From Ryuthela nishihirai (taxonomy: Eukaryota; Arthropoda; Arachnida; Araneae; Heptathelidae), in NCBI GenBank assembly GCA_038380435.1, contig JAWZYU010000004.1, positions 23,286,001 to 23,350,000 on the forward strand: 64,000 nt of DNA, given 5' to 3'. This document shows, piece by piece, positions 33,383 to 45,481 of the stretch. Numbering within the stretch: position 1 is the stretch's first letter; the number at the start of each line of letters is the position of its first letter. A model generated the notes under the pieces. It was not told the DNA's origin, made no database searches, and saw only the letters and a program-made list of their open reading frames with translations. Position numbers and translations under genes: made by a program.

Positions 33383-33635
33383 TTGAGTAAGGTTGAAGAT
33401 TGGCAGGCCTTGTCAGATGGATTGCTCAGGATGTTGGCGCTTGAAAGACTCGTGGCTCCTGTCCTGGGATCCCTGGGAGTTAGAGCTTGCATCTCAAAAA
33501 ATCTTCAATAGAAAATAGTCCTGAAAAAGACTTTTAAAAACAGTTGGGAGAAAGACAGTTGGCGCCAAAAATCCAAATAAAGGATAGCAGGAGCTGCGTT
33601 AGCACATCCGCACTCCACTGCACCGCCAGCGGAAT

Positions 33636-33720
33636 CCTGTATAGTTAGAGTCTAACATCCTTCTTTAAAAACTGGACCATTTTGTAAAAGGGACCTTGGC
33701 CCCTTTATCATCTGGTCCAC
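33636..33720. mobile_element. Short hAT-end fragment, second copy
   Basis: CCTGTATAGTTAGAGTCTAAC to CTTTATCATCTGGTCC matches 8462-8550. It directly abuts hAT copy 2. Confidence 0.5.
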
Positions 33721-34603
33721 TGTATAGTTAGAGGCTGGCCATTTCGGAAAATGACTACCATTGGTTGATTGAGTCACATGGTTTATGGGCGTCATGTTTT
33801 GTCGTACCATGAGACGAAAGCCTATGAGTTAGTGTGTGTACCTAGTTAAAGCTCCTCAGTTGTTATAGTTTTATGCATTTCTACTAATTTTTTGTGTATT
33901 AAATCTTCCATATGTTATCAATGCCTCATTGCGCTGCATTTGGGCGTAAAAATTTCATTCATAGAAATAAACTAATGAATATTTTTTCGAAGAAACTCCG
34001 TCAGAAGACGGCAATCGGCTGCAAAAGTGAAACGAGCTAACTGAAAACCAACAAATAATTTCTTTTAAGGTTCGTTTGAAAAACGAGCTAATCTTTTCAC
34101 TTTGTGGTCTGCCTATGCTAACGTTTGTTCGTCTGTCCGTTAATATTTGTCTGTCTCTCTGTCTGTCTGTCTGTCAGTCCATCTACAGACAATCAACTTT
34201 TTTACTTTTAGAGATAAATGAAAAATTATTTTTCGGTTGGCTAGGTATCAAGAAATACTGTGCTTCGCAATTTTGAAATTTTCCAATACCTTTAATAGCG
34301 ATCTCTAGCAGTGGAAAAAGATGGAATATGCTAAAATTTCAAACGAATATTGCAAGAAAGCTATTTATAATGGAAATCTGAAATTTTGGTAGTGTAGTGT
34401 TATGGTCAGAAGGTTTACAATGGCAACAAGGCTTTGCCCTCTTAACTAAAAGGGGGTGCGAAAATGAAACTTTTTTTTTACGAGATAAATGAAACAATAT
34501 ATATGCATTTTTGTTGTTGTTGTTGTTGTTGTTGTTTTACAGGCCCTAGCAAAATATTAATGATTTAAACAATATTTGATAATCTCAGCGTTACCTGTAG
34601 ACG

Positions 34604-34867
34604 TTTAACATCTATAAATCAATAAATGTTTTTGTGAAAAAAATTTCGTCGACATACGGGATTCGAACCCGTATCTCTCTAGAAACATGTCAGAGTATTC
34701 TAATCTATTGAACTATGCCGTCTCAGTCTTTTTTCCACTAATAATGACTATCACTTTTCCCGTGAATTTTGGGCGCCACCTATGATCTGGGGTGGCAACT
34801 ATTTCTTTTTTAGTGCTCTGAGTAAGATGGAAATAAATAATGAAGTCACATCACGCTATTTAGAGTT
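34604..34867 (-). mobile_element. SINE-C (tRNA-derived) flanked by 48-bp direct repeats
   Basis: The minus-strand head has an A-box-like TAGTTCAATAGATTAGAAT and a B box GGTTCGAATCCCG. The segment above it (CACCTATGATCTGGG) resembles the one beside the copy at 49965. 48-bp direct repeats flank it (34556-34603 and 34868-34915). Confidence 0.55.
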
Positions 34868-35262
34868 ATTAATGATTTAAACAACATTTGAAAATCTCAG
34901 CGTTACCTGTAGTCGTTGCAAACGATCTATTTTTGCTGGAAACTTAAATTTTTGGTTATAGAGTGTAATGATCAAGTGGTTTAACCAAATAGTAATGATT
35001 TGTCCCATTGTTAAAATGCAACTTTTCTGCTTTAAGAGATAAATGAAAAACTTTTTTTTTTCACGTTACTGGTACTAATAAAACATTAATAGTTTATTTT
35101 CACAACTATACAGTAGTTCGAATTTCCACTGTCAGAGGGTACTGAAAGTGTAAAATAACTAGAAGAACGCATATCGCCTCTGGCGCACATGGGAATCTCA
35201 TTTTCAAAGAGAATGAAGTTCTTTCTTTGCCTACTTTTTCACTCCTTAAAAGTTTTAATTAT

Positions 35263-35380
35263 GGATGTTCGTGTTGTTTTCCCCGCCATCCTCATGAACC
35301 TTCTACTATGGTATATAAATTGACAGGCTCCTGTAAGACCTCTGTATAAGCAGCTGCTTGAGGGGTTATTTATTGATTTT
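35263..35380 (+). mobile_element. SINE-A, 3' part, in hAT copy 2
   Basis: Same truncated piece and position as 27950-28082 in copy 1. Confidence 0.65.
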
Positions 35381-36944
35381 TAATGTATGATGGGAGAAAT
35401 GCATATAGCAATATTTTATTAGTAATCATAAAACATAAAAATATTTGTCTTTTAGTTCTTAAATTTAAAATGTTGCTGTTCTCTCGCTCCTCTGAAAATA
35501 ATTGGCAGATCATTGCTGTCAGTGGAATTTCTACCATAAGAGAACTCTACACGCCGAAATTTCTACCATAAACAGATCACTTAAAATATTCGTTAAAAGT
35601 TTTGCAGTTTCGATATTTAGTGATCACTAATGATATAAATTAAAACTACCTTTGAAAATGCGAATTCCATTTCATTAGCAACTACTAAAAAGTGATTTCC
35701 AATTGTCTCTTAAAACAAAACCGTTCCGTTTCTGACCTACCTTGGGCTTAGGGTCAACTCATTGTTGTCAATGGAATTTTCAAGACTGTCACATTCGATG
35801 ACCAGAATTTCAAATTTCTAGCATAACTACATCGTTTGCAATATTCGTTATAAATTTTGTGATTTTTCGATTTTTTTTCCACCGTTAGAGGGCACAATTA
35901 TAGCTTTTGGGAAATTCGCATAATGCAAATTGTAATATTTTATCAATACCTGTCAAGAATTTTTAATTTATAATTAAAGACATACACTTTTCTGTTAAAA
36001 CAAAAAAAAAAAGCTGCATTCACCTCCCCCCTGGGTCTAAAGGGTCAAGTAATTGTGACCAGTGGTAACTTCGTAACCTTCACATTTCAACACCAAAATT
36101 TCAAACTTCTAACGTAACTTCCTCGTTTCAAATATTCGTTCGACATTTTGGAATTTTCAACTTTTTTCACCGTTAGAGGGCGCAGTTATAACTTGTGGGA
36201 GATTCGAAAAATACATATCGTAATATATCATTAATTCCTATATAACACAAAAATTATTTTTTATTTATCTGTATAAACAAAAAAGTTCGCTGTCTGCAGA
36301 CGTACAAGACAACAAAACGAAATTATATATTTTTTTTAAAGAAAAAAAAGCCGTAAAATTTACTCTTCCTGTTTTTAGCCGTTTTCTAAAGTTCTTCCAA
36401 TCATGGACACTGAAAACTGTATCAAATATTACCTTACCTTTTCATGAATCCATAAGTATTCGTGTAATACCATTCATTTTCTTGCATACCAAACAATCAC
36501 TGATACGCCAAAACATGGCGTCCAATTTTGAGATGGCCAACCTCTATCTATCTAGCGCCAACGCGCGAACTAATCGGAACAGGTTTTTTCGGATTTTAAA
36601 TCTGCATCGAAAGATAGTGTGCTAGAGGAAGCGGTGGCTAAACTTTCGGGCCTGGTAGGTGTATAGACGGCCATGGTTGTATCCATTTAAAATACAAGAA
36701 ATTTATGATTCTCAACATTCATAATAACATTATAACCGCAGCAGTCAGAGTCATAGAAGGACAGAAGGGTTCATTTGTTTTTATCGCACAAGATGAAATA
36801 CCATAAATTCCTGGTGATCCATTTGTTTGATTTTATCTGAATTTATTCATATAAGATTAATGTGAGAACAATTAATAATTTTATCAAAATCATCCTGTGA
36901 ATCTCGGAATGTGTCTCCTATATTCTGATTGAAGTTAATCAAGA

Positions 36945-36959
<15 letters not shown>

Positions 36960-36983
<24 letters not shown>

Positions 36984-39900
36984 CAAGCAGCCATGGGCTA
37001 CGGAGGTCCAACCAGACGTGCAGTTCAATTCTCCAAGCATATCTGTCCTGAGCTACATCTGCTTCATCCGGCCACTGTACACCAATTCTAACAAGGTCCT
37101 GTTTGACATTGTCTGCCCACCGCATCCTAGGTCTCCCCCTCCTTCTGAGGCCTCTAGGCACACTGTTCATAACCCTATTCGCCAATCTATAATTATCCAT
37201 ACGGGCAACATGGCCAAACCAGCGGAGTCTCTCTCTGCACAATATGCTGCTTAAAGGAGGTTGCAGACTCCTTTGCCTAACCTCATCATTAGTCACAAAG
37301 TTAAACCACCTAATACCCAAGATACTGCGTAAGCATCTAGAATCAAAAGCATCTAGAATCAAAAGCATCTAGTTTCCTGTTATCTTGCTTACACAGCGTC
37401 CAAGTTTCACTACCATAACTAACCCTAGAAAGAACCAAACTATTATACAGTCTAATTTTAGTCTTTAGGTGTATACGCCTATTTCTCCACAATCTCCATA
37501 GATTCTTAAAAGTCCCGGCAGCAATACGTCTGTTAATCTCATGCCGCACATCACCAGTATCAGTTACGCAGCTCCCAAGGTAATTAAACTGTGACACCTG
37601 CTCAAGACTGCAACCATTCAGATTAACTGAATCACAACCTGCCTGACCAATTTTCATAACTTTAGTTTTCTCTCTGTTTATAACCAAACCTACTGTACTA
37701 CCAGTCTCATCAACAGTTCGAATGAAAGAGTTCATCTCATCAACATCATTTGCCAAAAGGGCTAAATCATCAGCATAATCTAAATCAGAAATTTTCGTAT
37801 CTCCAGCCCATTTAAGGCCAAAAGCTTTCCCTTGAAGTGAATTTCGCATAACATAATCAACAACCAAACTAAAGAGAAAAGGAGACAAAATGCACCCTTG
37901 TCGAACACCAGAAGTAATGCTAAACCAATTGCTACAAGACTTACCAACTCTCACACATGACTCAGTGTTATTATAGAGAGCTTTCATTATGTTAACTAAC
38001 TTGTCAGGTATACCATATGATCTCACAATCAACCACAAATTATGACGATCAACAGAGTCGAAAGCCTTTTTGAAATCAACAAAGCTAGCAACCAAAGGTT
38101 TCTGAAACTCTAAACATTTCTCAAGAATCTGCCTAAGTGAAAATATCTGATCCACACATCCCCTACCACTTCTGAATCCACATTGCTCATCACGCAATTG
38201 CCTGTCAACCAGATTCTTAATTCTATTAAGCACAATCATGGAAAGAACTTTACCTGGAACGGAGAGTAGGCTGATACCCCTATAGTTATCACAAGAACTG
38301 CGATCACCTTTTTTGAAAATAGGGATAATAATAGCTCTGGTAAAATCTTTAGGAACCATGCCTTTATCATAAAAGTTATTCAAAATTTCAGTCATCCAAA
38401 TGGTATCTGAAACATTCCCAGCTCTGAGCATTTCCGTAGTAATTTCATCCACCCCTGGGGATTTATGAAGTTTAAGTTTAGAAATAGCCAAACTAACTTC
38501 AGATTGTGTTATAGGGCCGACATTAAAGCCAACAATGCATCTATCATCATTGCAAACAATGGGAGTAGAACTAACCACATTGTTTAGAACATCACTGAAA
38601 TGCTCAGCCCACCTAGCCATGACAGAATCCTCACCTTCTATAACCTTGCCTTGTTTATCCTGCAATCCCTGTATACCTGTTCGTTTTCTACCACACAAAA
38701 CATTAACTATCTGGTACAACTCTCTGCTGTTGTGCTGTCTAACTGCTTCCTCAGCTTTGTCAGCAAGGCCATCAAGCCAAAGATTCTTATCAGTAGCTAA
38801 CTGATCCTTTACACGTTTATTAAGTTCTTTGTAATGCTTTCTATTAGGACTAGTAGGGTACTGATTAAGGACATTCCTGCACTTTCTTCTTTCTGAAATG
38901 AACTCAAGTGCCTTATCACTCACATAATTCTGCCTCCTCTGCTCCTTTTTCCCTAAAAGAGTACTGTTAGTTTCCAAAAAAGTCTGTTTAAAATGGCCCC
39001 ATTCTTCCTCAACTTCAGTATTAAGCAAACCATGACTGTCATAATGACTAAGTAACCTATCATGGTAAGCTTTAGCTATAACTGGGTCTTTCAGAGCTTC
39101 AGTATTAAAGGTAAATTTTTTAACCCTAGCACAACACTTTTTAAGTTTAAGTTGCAAGACACTTTTAACAAGGTAATGGTCAGATCCCATTTCAGCTCCC
39201 CTATATGCCCTGGTATTTCTAACAGAACTAGCCCATTTGCTGTTAATTAATATATAATCAATCATATTCTTATGCAGCCCATCAGGTGAAACCCATGTGT
39301 ATTTATGTATGTCGCGGTGTTTGTAATATGTGTTAGTTATTCTGAAACCATTGAGTTTACTTACCTGTAGGAGACGTTGCCCATTGCCATTGCAGCTACC
39401 AATACCAAAAGGGCCTATCACCCCTCCCCAAAGATCAGAGTCAGTACCAACTTTGGCATTGAAGTCACCAAGAACAAGGGTAATATCTCCTTTCTTGACA
39501 GAATTCAAAATATCCTGAAGTCTGTAAAACCTATCCTTCTCATCCTCATCAGAATCCTCAGTGGGGGCATAACAGCAGATAACATTCAAGTCTTTAATGC
39601 TTGTCTGAAATTTTGCTGTAAGAAATCTTTCATTAATGCACTCATATCCTAGAAGAGCATCACTAGCATGTCTGCTGAGCAGCAGACCCACGCCTTGGTG
39701 ATGCTTTCCATCCTCCCTCCCTGTAAAGAGAAATTTAAAGTTATTTTTAAGTATCTCAGCTTTACCTGTCCATCTGGTCTCTTGCAAGCCTAGAATATCT
39801 AGGTTATAGCGCTGGAATTCCTGCATGAGGACATCAAGAGAATAATCTCTATGTAATGTCCTCACGTTCCACGTTCCTGCAGAGAGAAAATGATTAGTAG

Positions 39901-40174
39901 GATTTTTAAAGAAATTAGGTTTATTGAGATTGGTAGGGCCAACAATATCAAACAGCCCCCTAATCGCAGGCATGGGGCAAAGACCTGTTCCTCCTCTGCT
40001 AAAGGCTGAAGTCACCAATGCTGGTAGGAACATCAGGCACCACCTTTTCAAGTGGACTTTTTCAAGAGCCATATGGCCTGCCTGAGACACATTACTCCAG
40101 TTTAGGCTTGACGATGCCCAACTAGCTAAGTGAGGTTCAGGTACCTGCGATGGCCTCTCATTAGGATTATCCAC
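36960..40174 (-). pseudogene. RTE endonuclease-reverse transcriptase, one 16-bp frameshift
   Basis: The frame is open for 943 codons from 40174. An APE-type endonuclease comes first: GTWNVRTL near residue 98, LGLQETRWTG, GDFNAKVG near 236 and GSDHYLV. The reverse transcriptase follows, with FKKGDRSSCDNYRGISLLSV, GFRSGRGCVDQI, the A box FVDFKKAFDSVD near 699-710, the B box GVRQGCILSPFLFS and the C box DYADDLALL near 799. All catalytic acids are present. The frame stops at 37343 because a 16-bp unit is tandemly duplicated at 37333-37364. The C-terminal region (LRWFGHVARM, RRGRPRMRW) follows in the next frame to the GAT tail, whose poly-Asp is microsatellite. This is the best-preserved TE protein in the window. 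Confidence 0.85.
37333..37364. repeat. 16-bp tandem duplication breaking the RTE frame
   Basis: GCATCTAGAATCAAAA occurs twice in a row, followed by GCATCTAG. One unit fewer would keep the reading frame. Confidence 0.85.
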
Positions 40175-40704
40175 CAGCTGATATAAGGTATCCCATGCCT
40201 CTGTTCACTTAGAGCTGGCAACCCAGAAGCAAACAGAAACCACAGCGGCAGACTCTCCCTCAACAGAGACCCACCAGTGCAGCAAGTCCAGGATCCATAA
40301 TCAAGCTCAAATCCATAAACAAGTCCAGTCTAGTAGGTATAAATGGTCAGCACCAGGACCCTGTGAAGTTGACCACTCCTCAGCAGGGTTGAAAAAAAAG
40401 GAAAAAAGTGGCCATAGGTGACCAGATCAGTAGGCCATACTGAACTGGCAGCCCTCCCCTTCCGTTCCCTTCCAAAAGAGAATATCTCTTTTGAAAGGTA
40501 CTAACGGCCTGCACCACGAGAAGGCGGGGTCGGACATTAGGTGCTAGACCTGGCCGGTTCTGTGCATCATCACTAGGGATTGGTACACAGCACTCCTTCC
40601 AGTTTACGCCTAGCTACCATTTAGACAGTGTCATCCATATATCTGTGGGGTCATCAGTGTAAATATAAGGAGAGCCCTTCGATTAAAGTTTGTTAGATCA
40701 TTAA

Positions 40705-40905
40705 TAGCCCTCGCCGAGTGGTTAGCGCGATTGACTACTGTTCAAAGGGATCTGAGTTCGAGCCCTGGGTGAGGCATGGAGATTCGTGTTGTTTTTCTGC
40801 TGACACAGACTTTCTACTAGTGTTCACTATTCTCTCTATATAAATTGACAATCTGTTGTCAGACCTTTGGGGAAAGCTGCTGCTTTAGCAGATATTTTTT
40901 TTTAT
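40705..40905 (+). mobile_element. SINE-A copy
   Basis: A box CGCCGAGTGGTTAGCGCG and B box GTTCGAGCCCTGG, then the diverged family body ending near GCTGCTGCTTTAGCAG and a T-rich tail. Confidence 0.75.
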
Positions 40906-40959
40906 AAATATGAGAGACCTGAAGTTGAACTTTGTGAGGCATAGGTGTAGATTGTTCTC

Positions 40960-41265
40960 TTCTTACTAAAAATACCATTAATTTCTGTTTTTTAAATAAT
41001 TTTCGAACCATTTAAGGGTAATCCTCGGAGAAGTATAGAATTTTTGAAGCATAATATCGTGATCTAATGTATCAAATGCTTTACGAAGGTCCTGAAAGAT
41101 TGCAGCTGTTTTTTTTTCTTTGTTTAAAGCTTCGTTAATGCCGTCAGAAATCTCCGTTAAAAGTGTAATTGCATCTTTACCGTTTTAGAAATCAAATTGC
41201 TTATCACTAATGCTTTTATGCTTTTTTAGGAAATTGGCTAGCTATTAGCTACGTATCCTTCAAAG
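40960..41265 (-). pseudogene. Reverse transcriptase fragment of a CR1/Jockey-like LINE
   Basis: On the minus strand one frame reads ISDKQFDF-stop-NGKDAITLLTEI and then AIFQDLRKAFDTLDHDIM, which is reverse transcriptase box A with its Asp. PRITLKWFEN follows. It differs from both the I-group and RTE LINEs here. It has no ends, only ~300 bp remain, and an in-frame stop is present. Confidence 0.65.
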
Positions 41266-41521
41266 ATTTTGTCTACAGCAATTTATTATACTTGTCTTTC
41301 GTTCTTAGGTGGCAGGTTACGGAGTGGCTATGTTGTCCTAGTTTACGCATGCGTTGCTCGGAAACACCACGTTGAGTGCTGGGAGCATAGACACCGGAGG
41401 CTATGCTGCAGTTTTGGAGTTTGTGTTTATGCTTGTGGGTTCGTATCGGATCTTTTTGGTGACGTTAGGTAATATTCTCTGCAGTAATAAATTCTTTATG
41501 TCGCAGATGTAATATATCACA
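41266..41521 (+). promoter_or_regulatory. Probable 5' UTR / promoter region of the mannosidase gene
   Basis: This stretch is less AT-rich, with CpGs, just before the exon 1 ATG. There is no clear TATA box, and the true transcription start cannot be seen. An open frame at 41269-41472 has no features of a protein. Confidence 0.35.
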
Positions 41522-41692
41522 ATGATTAGATTTAGAATCGGAACATCAGTATTTCAGTTCAGAAGATCGGCTGTGATACTTGGAGCAGTACGTGTTGCTG
41601 TGTTATTAGGACTTGCTTATATACTTTTCAGGGGTATATACTCTAATTTTCCAAAAAGAACCATTACTATTCCACGAACAGAAGTTGACAAG
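41522..41692 (+). CDS. MAN2A: Golgi alpha-mannosidase II, exon 1 (tail and membrane anchor)
   Basis: This is the first coding exon of a GH38 Golgi mannosidase. That enzyme trims two mannoses from GlcNAcMan5GlcNAc2 on glycoproteins, which commits N-glycans to the complex type. The 57 codons give a short basic cytosolic tail (MIRFRIGTSVFQFRRS). A ~20-residue hydrophobic signal anchor follows (VILGAVRVAVLLGLAYILF), then the start of the lumenal stem: a type II membrane topology. The exon ends in phase 0 at AAG|GTAAGC (intron starts 41693). The ATG is the first in frame. Identity rests mainly on exon 3, and linkage of this exon on topology, phase and order. Confidence 0.7.
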
Positions 41693-42173
41693 GTAAGCTA
41701 CGTTTAGTGAAAATTAATACATATGTAATAAGCTGAAAAAGTTAAACTTTCAATCCAAATTTCACTTCTGTCATTTTGCAATTCATACATTAATGTGCAT
41801 AAAAATACATTCATATATAAATTATATAAGTATTATATGCGCATTGCAAAAATATACTGATCTTAAAAAGAGAGAAAAATTATCTGTAGAAAAGTTGCGT
41901 AGACAAATGCATCAGTAAAGTACAATTCAATTGATGTAATTTGAATTTGCACAGGAAGGCAACAAAGCTGTAGCATTGGTTGCAGTAGAATTTGATATTT
42001 TGGCCATCAATAGAATGCTAGTATTCTTTAAATATGTAATGTCATTAGTGCAAACTAATTTTTGGAGCAACTGGGATGGGAAAAATTGTCACACAATGGA
42101 CAGATGTTGTGTATGCAATCAACATGCCTAAAACGCACTGGATCTTTCTCACTGGTGCAAATTAGCTCTAAAC

Positions 42174-42585
42174 CAGTAGTTTCCATCCTTTTCAGCACTA
42201 CGGACCCCTTCAATTTTCATTCTGTGGACCCCCTACAAAGTCATTCTGTGAGCCCCTATGTAGTTCCCTAGATGTTCATAATGAGGACTCCCCAAAATTC
42301 TCAAGAATGGGTTTTATCTGCTGTTCATATATTGATTATTTTGCAATTTGAATTTAAACATTTGAGTGTAGAAACCATTCTCCAGAAATTCTTGTCATCA
42401 ACAGCCAGTTATATTTTGTGATTAGCATGAGATAGCAGCATTACCATACTGATATGACATAATTCAAGACAAAAGCAATGGAACTTAATGTGGGTATGTA
42501 ATCACAATAAATGCCATTTTTGTTAGAACTTTCTAAAATATTGGAAACTCTTGAGGGTCCAGACCAGAGGTTGAGAACAACTATT
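42174..42585. mobile_element. hAT-type MITE (~410 bp)
   Basis: Its left end CAGTAGTTTCCATCC and right end AGGTTGAGAACAACTAT are imperfect inverted copies of the common hAT terminus. Flanks CTCTAAAC and TTCTAAAT look like a decayed 8-bp duplication. The body repeats GGACCCC phrases. Confidence 0.6.
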
Positions 42586-43689
42586 CTAAATGAAAGAATG
42601 CTAATGAATTTCCTCTGTTACGAGATTAATTCATCAGTGTGAAACTGTGTATTCACTGCGGTATAGTTAGGTACATACATACCTGTAAGGAACTTGTAAA
42701 TGGCACTCATCACTAGGAATGCCAGCTACCCTCCTTTTTATTATTTTCTTCCATCATCTCCAGAAATGCAAAAGTTCTTATTTTATGAAATGTTAGCTAA
42801 CAAACTTCATATGAAGTGTATAGTATTCCTGTTAAAGTGGAATTTTCCTAATTAAATTTCATAAATAACTCTCAATTTATATATGTTAAATAGGACAGTA
42901 ATGAGATAACTTTAAACAAGTTATCTGTTAACATTTTTTGAATTTTTCATAATAACCAAAAGATGCACTGTAATTGCTTGTGTGGATAAATTTATGGAAA
43001 ATTTATCTAGGAGGAGCTGTTTTATATTTACATCTTCACCTGAGCTATTATCTATCACCAGGACCAGCACAAGGATGTTTGCTGTTTTTAGCTTCTCTTT
43101 TCAGACATTTTGCTTGCCAGCCACATTGTTGAATATTCCTGATGCAGTGCTTACCTTGATTACCTGCTTGAGCTAGCCCTATTGCGATGGATGAATTTTT
43201 GGTACTAGTAATTTTTGAGTAACTTTTAATTATAGCAGAAATGGGATTAATTCTGTAATTTATTGAACAAAAAGCTAAGCAGTGTGTCAAAGTATGCATT
43301 AATCTACTAATTAACAATAAATAGAATGAATTGAAAGAATTAATATTTCTTGATAATACCTTATTAGTCATTGAAGAATGTAATGCTTTCACTATTCTGA
43401 TATTTTGCATTTTCCCATATGAACCTCTATGGTTACTGCATTTGTGCCCTCTCAGATGAAAAGCTGGCAAACCTAAAAACACTCAGCCTTAAAGAACCAT
43501 TTTCATGAAAGGGCATTATGCTCATCAGTGATTCTGAGTTGCTACTAAAATAGAAATAATGCAGTTTGTTTACATTTCGCTATTAAATATCTACTATGTA
43601 ATTGATATTTATCTGGGCTATTTATTAATAAGTTTTAATTTTGTTTCATGATTGTCAGCATACAGGTGTTTGGAAGTTGGGTGTGTTCG

Positions 43690-43945
43690 TTATGTCCAGC
43701 ATGTTCAGGAAATTCACACAAACAGAAGTGTGTCAGTTATGGTTTGGAAAAGGGGAGGGGGATTATCTTAACTCCTAAAATTGTGTTGCTGTGGAGGAAA
43801 CTTTACATGGTACTAAAGGAAGGAACATTTTGATGAAGTTGCAGTTGTATTGGAGGAAGAAGAGATTTAACTCTCTAATGTCATGCTGAGTCACCAGATT
43901 TCAATCTCACTGATTGTATTTGGGACATCTTACAGTGATATCTCA
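43690..43945 (+). pseudogene. Tc1-like transposase remnant
   Basis: KCVSYGLEKGRG resembles the G-x-S-V-M-V-W-G region. About 55 codons later, in another frame, comes AESPDFNLTDCIWDIL, the S-P-D-x-N-P-I-E-x2-W-D motif that carries the second catalytic Asp and the final acidic residue of Tc1/mariner transposases. Here the N-P-I-E reads N-L-T-D. Only the C-terminal third is visible, frames change, and no inverted ends were found. Confidence 0.6.
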
Positions 43946-45481
43946 TATAGGCACCATTACTTGTAAGTTTTCTTTTGTCTTTCTACAAAGCTGACATTTT
44001 TTCTTTTTATTAACTATCCATAGAAATTATTTAAAATTGTATTGTTGCTGTTAAATATTCCACTTTCAGTAAATCTCAAATCGCAAAACACATATTGTTG
44101 AAAATGGAGATTGAAATGCATTTGAAAGAGTTTTTTAATATGAATAATTGATATCTGAACAATGAATAAGATGAACATGAATAACTATGTACATGTTTTA
44201 AAGAATAATGTAGAGGTGCAAAATTTATGATAATAATAATCTTTATTCACATAAGCAATAATACATACATAATGATCATGCAAAGCCAGGGACTTACCTG
44301 CAGAAATTTTACAATATACTGATGGTATAGCCCTTTAAGTGTCAGAAACTGATTTAATCAGGTTTCAAAAATCACTACAAACTAGCTTGCAACATTTTTT
44401 TTTATGCTTACCTATTTTTTTTGCCTTTTAATTTCAATATTTTTTTCTCAGAATTAAATGCTCTTTCTTTTAGAATGTAAACTCTTTTATTCATTAGTTG
44501 TTTCATAATGAGGCTCAGAAGTTGAGTTGCATTTTTAGAGAGGAAAAAAATCACACTAAGGGGATAGTGAACAGTTCTATTTTAAACATTGAAATAATTT
44601 GCAATCACAAATAGTATGTAATTTCACACAATGTAGGTGATTAACAAGTAAAAAAAGCAGAAAAAAAATTTTATTTGTAACATATGAGAAGCAAATTATT
44701 ATGCTTTGTTTTCAAATAACCAGTTTTGTTGTTTTTGATAGTGGCATATCTTTTAAACTGTAATACATATTGTGTGTGACATTGCATTAAATGTAAATGG
44801 TACTTGGTGTGCTCAGGTATTTTCCTTATATTATGTGTGATTTTAGGCAATAAATAGTAAGAATTAGTGCTTGTTCAACCTAGTTGCTGGATATAGAGAA
44901 CTTTTTTTGGTTTTGAAATATTTATTAAAGTAATATTTTAAAATAATTATATATTTGCATAAGCCATCCATTGGCAGGATGACTAGTATAAAATATCTTT
45001 ACTTCTTGAAGCTGGAATTTCCATAAGGATTCAAAATCAATATTGTTTTATTTTTTTTAAATCAATATATATTTTTAATTAAATAAAATACTATCTTCTA
45101 AATATGATTATATTGACCAATGATTGTGAGACAATTATTGGTCAATATAAGGTCATATATTGACCAATGATAAGCTGGATTGACATAGACTGATAAGCCG
45201 TATCAAATAATTGTTTCACATAAAGATTTAAAAACTAAAGCACAAATGTTAGTAGGAACTTCACTCTAATTTGTAGATTTTATAAACAAATCTAAGTCTA
45301 ATCACATAGATTATGATAATTGTCTTCCAACTGAAATGCTCATCAATAATTAAACCCAGGCCCGGATCTTGGGAGTGGGAGGGGGAAGGGAAGGGGCAAA
45401 GATGCCATATCTGTCATCTTTCAGAATTTAAGTAAGGGTAATAGTGGCAAAAATTATTACACTCATTTATATTAACATCAA

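Larger units (their letters stand above)
9056..33635 (-). mobile_element. I-group-like LINE with RNase H, split by nested insertions
   Basis: Read on the minus strand from right to left, the order is ORF1 with zinc knuckles (33382-32174), apurinic-type endonuclease (about 31750-31156), reverse transcriptase (30770-25720 with gaps), RNase H (25720-25184) and a C-terminal zinc region (9978-9595). An oligo-T run at 9056-9063 may be the complement of its 3' tail. Three insertions (9985-25177, 26613-29324 and ~29790-30298) account for about 18 kb, leaving roughly 6 kb of LINE. RNase H after the reverse transcriptase places it near the I/Nimb/R1/Outcast groups. The exact clade and both outer ends are uncertain. 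Confidence 0.75.
33711..36561. mobile_element. 2.7-kb non-autonomous hAT, copy 2
   Basis: It is collinear with 26613-29324: both begin CTGTATAGTTAGAGGCTGGCC and end ...GAGATGGCCAACCTCTA. An extra SINE-C insertion lies at 34604-34867 and a (GTT)n tract near 34511-34535. The second SINE-A seen in copy 1 is absent. I could not define a clean target duplication, so the ends are approximate. Confidence 0.7.
36955..40640 (-). mobile_element. RTE-like LINE, nearly full length
   Basis: A ~3.7-kb element has a short GC-richer 5' leader (40640-40175), one long endonuclease-reverse transcriptase frame and a (GAT)n microsatellite tail at 36960-37000. Short simple-repeat tails instead of poly(A) are typical of RTE-clade LINEs. 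The same 5' boundary (CTACCATTTA...GACA) occurs in the copy ending at 56560. Confidence 0.8.

Noticed and set aside
36847..37000. Acidic poly-Asp tail after the RTE C-terminal region
   Set aside because: It is the (GAT)n microsatellite at the LINE 3' end read in frame.
38535..39652. Several 60-90-codon plus-strand frames
   Set aside because: They are shadows antisense to the RTE endonuclease/reverse transcriptase frame.
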